11,982 bases of DNA from an uncultured Ignavibacteria bacterium (GTDB taxonomy: Bacteria > Bacteroidota > Ignavibacteria > Ignavibacteriales > Melioribacteraceae). A model generated the notes under the pieces. That model did not search any database. It saw only the letters and a program-made list of their open reading frames with translations, and was not told the origin of the DNA. Positions 7,603-11,982 of the stretch are shown one piece after another. How positions within the stretch are numbered: position 1 is the first letter of the stretch; each line of letters begins with the position of its first letter. The translations under genes and the position numbers were made by a program. The stretch covers positions 1-11,982 of the forward strand of contig CALGLM010000181.1 in assembly GCA_937930275.1 (NCBI GenBank). The letters are read 5' to 3'.

Positions 7603-8649
7603 CTATTTTTTAAAATTATCAAAAACATAACCGAATTTAATAAGTTTATCGCCATTCTTATTTATAAACTCAATTATGGTTTCAATCGGTATTACTCGAG
7701 TTACGCCATATTTAATATTTACCCTTTGTTCAATCATAATATTTCCCTTATACGGTAGTAAAGGATTAAATTCGTACCCTTCATTAGGAGTTTCCGGCTT
7801 AAGCATATATTCATATTCTGCAGGTACCGAGCGTACAAGTCCCACCAATTCAAAATTGGGAACTCCGTCTCTAATTGCCAAAACAATTCCGCCGCTAAAA
7901 CCGCGATTAAATACCGCATCAATCAAAAAAGAACCGGCTTCGTCTCTGTTAGGGCTTGAAACAATCCCTTTAGTTATCATTTTATAATTCATCGGATATC
8001 CTAACGCATAAACAAACGAACCCCATTCAAGCTTTTTTGCTTCACCCAACGGATAGTTAAATACTGAAAATTGGTTTAACCTATATTGTAAAAATCTTTT
8101 CCCTATTATCGCTAAATCATTAGTTTCGTCAACTAATATTATATCAACATCTCCCCCTTCCGGAAAATCGTTTATGTAATTTGTCTGTTTCGTTTTAATT
8201 GAAATACTTTCAACAATATTTGTCATGTTTCCTTTATCGTCAATTTTATAGGTATAAACCGTATCCGGAAAATGTATAATATGTGCACAAGTTAATAACG
8301 CCACATTACCGTTTGTAGCGTATATTATTGTAGCCGTACCGCTTGCGGTTCTGTGATAAATACCTTTGCGATACGTAACAGCTTCAAAATTATCCTTAGT
8401 AATCTCGCTTTTAGTTAAAGTATATTTTTCATCAACAAAAAAGTTTTTATAGTAAGCCAAAACATTTACGAGCTTAACTGATTGACTAACTGTTTCTAAC
8501 TGCTCGGAACAATTTTTATACGGAAACTCGCTATCATATTTACCGTCATTTAAAGTCGGGTAAACCGTTTCCATTATATATGTACTACAACCGGTTAAGA
8601 CAATAAAAGCAAGAGATAAAAGAGAAAGAATTTTAAGTTTTGGCATCAT
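7603..8649 (-). CDS. Lipoprotein with trypsin-like serine protease domain
   Basis: This predicted envelope lipoprotein of 348 aa carries a chymotrypsin-fold (trypsin-like, PF13365-type) peptidase domain. A lipoprotein signal peptide ends in lipobox LTGC with C21. The protease core spans about 92-265. Candidate catalytic residues are H113 in LLTCAHII, D168 in NDLAIIG and S242 in NRGFSGG, in the correct order and context for an S1-type triad. GYPMNYKMITKGIVS (207-221) matches the loop typical of HtrA-like proteases. No PDZ domain follows; the C-terminal 80 residues are unassigned. All three triad residues are present, so it may be active, on an unknown envelope substrate. The frame has two consecutive ATGs (8649 and 8646) and either could be used. 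It is the first gene of a minus-strand block and is divergent from the acetyltransferase gene, so a promoter should lie in 8650-8755. Confidence 0.85.
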   Translation of the reverse strand: MMPKLKILSLLSLAFIVLTGCSTYIMETVYPTLNDGKYDSEFPYKNCSEQLETVSQSVKLVNVLAYYKNFFVDEKYTLTKSEITKDNFEAVTYRKGIYHRTASGTATIIYATNGNVALLTCAHIIHFPDTVYTYKIDDKGNMTNIVESISIKTKQTNYINDFPEGGDVDIILVDETNDLAIIGKRFLQYRLNQFSVFNYPLGEAKKLEWGSFVYALGYPMNYKMITKGIVSSPNRDEAGSFLIDAVFNRGFSGGIVLAIRDGVPNFELVGLVRSVPAEYEYMLKPETPNEGYEFNPLLPYKGNIMIEQRVNIKYGVTRVIPIETIIEFINKNGDKLIKFGYVFDNFKK

Positions 8650-8727
8650 TAACTCAATTTAATAATTAATTAAATTTTCTTTAATATAATCATAAATTTT
8701 TACCTAAAAGTAAAGCAAAAAATAAAT

Positions 8728-8735
8728 TATATTTG
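8728..8735 (+). promoter_or_regulatory. Candidate -7 box for the acetyltransferase gene
   Basis: TATATTTG is a full match to TAnnTTTG and lies 20 bases before the ATG at 8756, in the short intergenic region shared with the divergent protease gene. No clear TTTG box is found about 20 bases further upstream. No Shine-Dalgarno sequence precedes the ATG. Confidence 0.33.
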
Positions 8736-8755
8736 TGTAATAATTTTAATAATTT

Positions 8756-9505
8756 ATGAATATCGAAAATTACTTAAAATATTTAGACGTAGAGCCGCAG
8801 GAAAAGTTAACATATGTGTATCTTGCAAAACTTCAAATGCAACACATGCTAAAAATACCTTTTGAAAACTTGGACATACATCTAAATATTCCGATTATTT
8901 TAGATAAGGAATACCTTTTTGATAAAATTATTACCAAAAACAGAGGCGGTTTTTGCTACGAATTAAATTATTTATTTTATAATCTGTTAATTGAACTCGG
9001 ATTTGAAGTAAGTTTGCTTTCATGCAGATTTTTTCACCAAAACACACAAGAGTTTGCCCCCGAGTTTGACCACTTATCTCTTCTTGTTAACTTAAATCAA
9101 CTTTTTCTTGTTGACGTAGGATTCGGAGATTCATTTCGAGTTCCGCTACCTATTCCAAACGGACAGATTAAAGATATAAGCGGAAAATATAGAGTATATT
9201 ACGATAATACAGACTATTTTTTACAAAGACTTGAAGATGAAGAATGGTTAACTCAATACAAATTTTCTTTAATTCCTCGCAAAATAGAAGAATTTAGCGA
9301 AATGTGTGTTTTCCATCAAACTTCACCAAATACTATTTTTACACAAAAAAAACTGTGCACCGTTGCCACACCGTTAGGACGCGTTACCCTAACTGACGAT
9401 AACTTGACTATAACATACAATAGAATTAAAGAAAAACACTTGGTTTTAGATTGTAACGATTTTAACAACAAACTGCAATCTCATTTCGGTATTACATTAA
9501 ACTAA
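8756..9505 (+). CDS. nat: Arylamine N-acetyltransferase
   Basis: This cytosolic enzyme transfers an acetyl group from acetyl-CoA to arylamines or arylhydrazines through an acyl-cysteine intermediate. The cysteine-protease-like triad is visible: C67 in NRGGFCYELN, H106 in EFDHLSLLV and D120 in LVDVGFGD. Spacing of 39 and 14 residues is close to that of characterised bacterial NATs. The early IPFENLDIH motif (34-42) is also characteristic. The length of 249 aa is slightly short of the usual 255-280, and the C-terminal domain III is correspondingly compact. The ATG at 8756 starts the typical MNIENYLKYL N-terminus. The gene stands alone, divergent from the protease lipoprotein. The physiological acceptor is unknown; in bacteria the family also includes amide synthases of secondary metabolism, but no biosynthetic genes are nearby. 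Confidence 0.93.
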   Translation: MNIENYLKYLDVEPQEKLTYVYLAKLQMQHMLKIPFENLDIHLNIPIILDKEYLFDKIITKNRGGFCYELNYLFYNLLIELGFEVSLLSCRFFHQNTQEFAPEFDHLSLLVNLNQLFLVDVGFGDSFRVPLPIPNGQIKDISGKYRVYYDNTDYFLQRLEDEEWLTQYKFSLIPRKIEEFSEMCVFHQTSPNTIFTQKKLCTVATPLGRVTLTDDNLTITYNRIKEKHLVLDCNDFNNKLQSHFGITLN

Positions 9506-9745
9506 GGGCATTTTTTATTTTATGTATTTATTATTAAGGTAATTAATACTCTAAATTCCGTTTAATATTATGAACCGCAAATATTTAAAAAAATTATTGA
9601 ATTAATATAAAAAGAGTTTTTAATCTTTAGGTATTACAAGCGCTTTAATAATGTATTGTGCCATAAATCACAATTCATTATTTTTGTTTTGCATAGAGGT
9701 ATTTTATTGTTATTTTTATTACCTAAATTAATACGGTACAAGGAT
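9506..9745 (+). other. AT-rich intergenic region of 240 bases
   Basis: This spacer separates two same-strand genes. No RNA gene, convincing terminator or small ORF was found. A weak AT-only hairpin (TAAAAA, loop gag, TTTTTA) lies near 9608-9622. The only supported element is a candidate promoter at 9656-9686. Confidence 0.5.
9656..9686 (+). promoter_or_regulatory. Candidate promoter for the T9SS-tailed gene
   Basis: TTG at 9656-9658 is followed after 20 bases by TATTTTTG at 9679-9686. This fits the Bacteroidota-type layout of a TTTG -33 box, about 19-20 bases, then TAnnTTTG. Transcription would begin around 9692 with a leader of about 50 bases to the ATG at 9746. It argues against the in-frame TTG at 9656 being a start codon. 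Confidence 0.4.
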
Positions 9746-10716
9746 ATGCTAAAATTTACAAATTTCGCTTATTGGGTAATTATAATTACTTTTATCACTT
9801 CAAGTTTAACTGCTCAGGAAAAAGATTTTAAGTTTACTGCCAAGAACAGAATTGTGAATAATAGTAACAATAACGAGGCTACAAGTCTACCTTCCTATAT
9901 TAACGAATCCTTTGAAAAAGAATTTCCCCCGGCAGGTTGGACAAAATACGATTTGTACGATGGCTCAGGTTGGAACCAACAGGCTGTAGGAACCACGCCC
10001 ATCCCCGGTTGGATAGGAGGCTATATTACACCAACACCGGACGGCAGAGGCGGAAATAAAATGGCTTTTTGCAACTATGATACCGGCGGAATTGTAAAAA
10101 ATGATCAATGGTTAATAACTCCTCAAATCACTAATATTTTGCCAAATTCATTTTTATTTTTTTGGTTAAGAAAATTTTCTGTGAGTTATGCTGATACCAT
10201 AAAAATAAACATCTCCACAACAGATAACCAACCTACTTCATTTACTAACTTACTAACATTAAATTTTGCTTATGCAGATAGCGGTTGGAAAAAATATGTA
10301 ATTGATTTGAACCCTTACAACGATAGGAACATATACATTGCTTTTCAAGAAGTTGTAAGTGATAATTTTAATGATGGGGATGCTATTTTTCTTGATTTGG
10401 TTCAAATTACCGATGACTATACAAGCGTAGAATTAGAAGAAGCTGATTTTCCCGACTCTTATTCGCTAAAACAAAACTACCCTAACCCGTTTAACCCAAG
10501 TACAAATATTAACTTTAATCTTCCGTATTCGGGTTTTGTACACTTGTGGTTTACGATATTTTAGGAAATGAAATAACAACTTTAATTAACGAAGAATTAA
10601 GTGCGGGCAATTACACAAAAACTTTTGACGCAACTAATTTAAGCAGTGGGGTTTATTTTTATAAACTTAATGCAGGTAAATTTAGCGAAACCAAAAAGAT
10701 GATTTTGATAAGGTAA
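9746..10716 (+). pseudogene. Secreted choice-of-anchor-J-like protein with frameshifted T9SS sorting domain
   Basis: The ATG at 9746 begins a signal peptide (MLKFTNFAYW then a hydrophobic stretch, ending SSLTAQ at about 24). Residues 50-214 resemble a cleaved-adhesin/choice-of-anchor-J beta-sandwich, with SFEKEFPPAGWT, then GGNKMAFCNYD, NDQWLITP and a terminal IFLDLVQI. A T9SS type A sorting domain starts at LKQNYPNPFNPSTNI (241-255). After V265 (10538-10540) the frame runs into HLWFTIF and stops at 10564. The rest of the domain, VYDILGNEITTLINEELSAG to KKMILIR, continues in the next frame from 10549 to the TAA at 10714-10716. Adding one A after 10540 gives V-T-L-V-V-Y-D and restores a 323-aa protein. 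As read, the 272-aa product lacks most of the sorting domain and should not be exported by T9SS. It is either a sequencing error or a recent inactivating mutation. The adhesin-like domain is a structural call; the ligand is unknown. Confidence 0.85.
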
Positions 10717-10728
10717 AACTTAAAAAAT

Positions 10729-10758
10729 AAAAAGCCCCATTTTTGCATGGGACTTTTT
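10729..10758. terminator. Bidirectional intrinsic terminator
   Basis: A 12-base stem (AAAAAGCCCCAT, 10729-10740, with ATGGGACTTTTT, 10747-10758) has one mismatch and a six-base loop TTTTGC. It ends in a T run on the plus strand and in another T-rich stretch on the minus strand. It sits between the convergent stops at 10716 and 10773 and can serve both genes. Confidence 0.85.
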
Positions 10759-10772
10759 TATTACTAACTTAC

Positions 10773-11885
10773 TCAATTATACTTTCTTCCGGTTTCATCG
10801 GCAGCAATTAACGCCCCAAATACTTTCTCGGGAGTTATTTCTCCCACTTCATGATATATGCTTTCTTCCGGTACGCAAGTTTTAACAGCCACTTTATATA
10901 AGTCTTCTTTTGTTACGCTCCCTAAACCAATTTCATTTAGCGTTATAGGCAAACCTATTTTTTTACAAAAAGTATAAACTTCATCTATCAATTTTGGGTC
11001 AGCGTCACTTAAATGAAGCCCCGCTAATGTACCGAATGCCACCTTTTCTCCGTGATAAAATTTATGTGTTTCTTTTAAAGCAGAGAGTCCGTTATGTATT
11101 GAATGAGCAGCAGCCAAACCAGCACTTTCAAAACCTATTCCGCTTAAAAGTGTGTTTGCCTCAACAACATGGTTTAGTGCATCGGTAATAATATTATTTT
11201 TGTTGGCAATTATTGCAAATTCCCCATAATTAAATATGGTAGTATAACATAGTTGTGCTAAATTTAATGCCGTTAATGTACCGTAACCGCCGCATTCATT
11301 TTTGGACTTAGCCCTGTAACAAGCCTCTGCTTCAAACCGTGTTGCCAAAGCATCTCCTATTCCGGCAATTAAAAACCTTACCGGAGCAAGTTTTATTATG
11401 TCCATATCTACAGCAACTATTTGGGGATTTAACTTAAGATAATAAACTGATTCAAATACGCCGTCTTCGGTATATATTACGGCAACACCGCTGCAAGGGG
11501 CATCGGTTGAGGCTATAGTGGGGAATATTATAACCGGGATATTAACTTTATCCGCAACAATTTTTGCCGTATCAATTACTTTTCCGCCTCCCATTCCAAT
11601 TAAAACATCTACATTATTATCTTCTATGTATTTTTTAATCCTTTGTATTTCATTATTGCTGCACTCCCCATTAAACTCGGCAATAATTAAATTTTCGGTT
11701 AAGACTTTATTAACCGGCAATGATAAAATATTACTATTCACTGTTTTGGAAGACAAGATCATTCCGTTTTTGCCAAATATTTTAATCATTTCCGGTAATT
11801 CTTTTAGTAATCCGCAACCTTGCAAATATTTGCCGGGAAATACTGCTTTTAATATTCTTCCTTTTTGTGTTAAATTGTTTTCCAT
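10773..11885 (-). CDS. gldA: Glycerol dehydrogenase (GldA family, metal-dependent)
   Basis: The product is a cytosolic NAD-dependent polyol dehydrogenase of the iron-containing alcohol dehydrogenase superfamily, most likely oxidising glycerol to dihydroxyacetone. Length is 370 aa against 367 for E. coli GldA. The N-terminal Rossmann-like domain contains the dinucleotide motif GMGGGKVIDTAK (97-108) and TIASTDAPCS (123-132). The C-terminal helical domain supplies the metal ligands D178 (AGIGDALATRFEAEA), H261 (AAAHSIHNG) and H278 (HGEKVAFG). Spacing of 83 and 17 matches that of the ligands recalled for E. coli GldA (171, 254, 271). FESAG at 252-256 is also typical. The ATG at 11885 is preceded by AGGGG 7 bases upstream, a good ribosome site. 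The gene stands alone, with no dihydroxyacetone kinase or glycerol transporter in view. Other 2-hydroxy-polyol or hydroxyketone substrates are possible within the family. Confidence 0.93.
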   Translation of the reverse strand: MENNLTQKGRILKAVFPGKYLQGCGLLKELPEMIKIFGKNGMILSSKTVNSNILSLPVNKVLTENLIIAEFNGECSNNEIQRIKKYIEDNNVDVLIGMGGGKVIDTAKIVADKVNIPVIIFPTIASTDAPCSGVAVIYTEDGVFESVYYLKLNPQIVAVDMDIIKLAPVRFLIAGIGDALATRFEAEACYRAKSKNECGGYGTLTALNLAQLCYTTIFNYGEFAIIANKNNIITDALNHVVEANTLLSGIGFESAGLAAAHSIHNGLSALKETHKFYHGEKVAFGTLAGLHLSDADPKLIDEVYTFCKKIGLPITLNEIGLGSVTKEDLYKVAVKTCVPEESIYHEVGEITPEKVFGALIAADETGRKYN

Positions 11886-11982
11886 ACTATCGCCCCTACT
11901 TTTATAAATCTTACGAAATAATTTTCAAATCAATTACTATTTAATATACGCTTTTTTAGTTGTACTTAAAAATTTCTATCCT

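Noticed and set aside
7676..7987. Open frames on both strands within the protease gene
   Set aside because: They overlap the region encoding the serine motif NRGFSGG and the C-terminal part of the lipoprotein; they are out-of-frame shadows.
9656..9745. Upstream TTG start giving 30 extra residues to the T9SS-tailed protein
   Set aside because: The extension would put a second hydrophobic run before a normal signal peptide, and it overlaps a plausible promoter; the ATG at 9746 is better.
10525..10565. Programmed ribosomal frameshift in the T9SS-tailed gene
   Set aside because: There is no slippery heptamer, homopolymer or clear stimulatory hairpin at the break; a one-base deletion or sequencing error is simpler.
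10773..11885. sn-glycerol-1-phosphate dehydrogenase (AraM/EgsA) as the identity of the last gene
   Set aside because: The TIASTDAPCS, GIGDALATRFEAEA and HGEKVAFG motifs, length and metal-ligand spacing fit GldA better.
10994..11907. Plus-strand open frames at 10994-11188 and 11518-11907 opposite gldA
   Set aside because: They are antisense to intact GldA motifs, and the second is only a low-complexity hydrophobic translation.

Overview
The window looks like chromosomal DNA from a low-GC Gram-negative bacterium of the Fibrobacterota-Chlorobiota-Bacteroidota (FCB) group. The best clue is a secreted protein ending in a type IX secretion (T9SS) type A sorting domain of the form LKQNYPNPFNPST. 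The PNPFNPST variant is typical of Ignavibacteria and related lineages rather than of classical Bacteroidota. Supporting clues are histidine kinases of the FSIIAHDLxNP type, a SusA-like GH13 enzyme, TAnnTTTG promoter-like boxes and strongly AT-rich spacers. This lineage call is inference; there is no rRNA in the window.

Layout: (1) Positions 73-1893 (+) encode an exported GH13 alpha-amylase-family enzyme, which converges on the block that follows. (2) Positions 8649 down to 1975 hold six minus-strand genes: a trypsin-like protease lipoprotein, a 65-aa soluble protein, a lipoprotein with a Cys-Pro-Ser-Gly-Cys motif, a five-helix membrane protein with a DUF5808-like tail, a CHASE-PAS histidine kinase and a TPR histidine kinase. 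The first five are 39 nt apart or less, and one pair overlaps by 4 nt, so they are probably one operon. The last kinase follows after 71 nt with its own candidate promoter. (3) Positions 8756-9505 (+) encode an arylamine N-acetyltransferase, divergent from the protease. (4) Positions 9746-10716 (+) hold a secreted choice-of-anchor-J-type protein whose T9SS sorting domain is broken by an apparent one-base deletion. (5) Positions 10773-11885 (-) encode a glycerol dehydrogenase (GldA family), converging on the broken gene across a shared bidirectional terminator.

How the genes may work together: the six-gene minus-strand block is the least explained part. It joins cell-envelope lipoproteins and a membrane protein to two sensor kinases that have large extracytoplasmic input domains but no receiver domain or response regulator in view. 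An envelope-sensing role is a reasonable hypothesis and is not shown by the sequence. The GH13 enzyme, the acetyltransferase and the glycerol dehydrogenase appear to be independent metabolic genes. No rRNA, tRNA, CRISPR array, insertion sequence or phage gene was seen.
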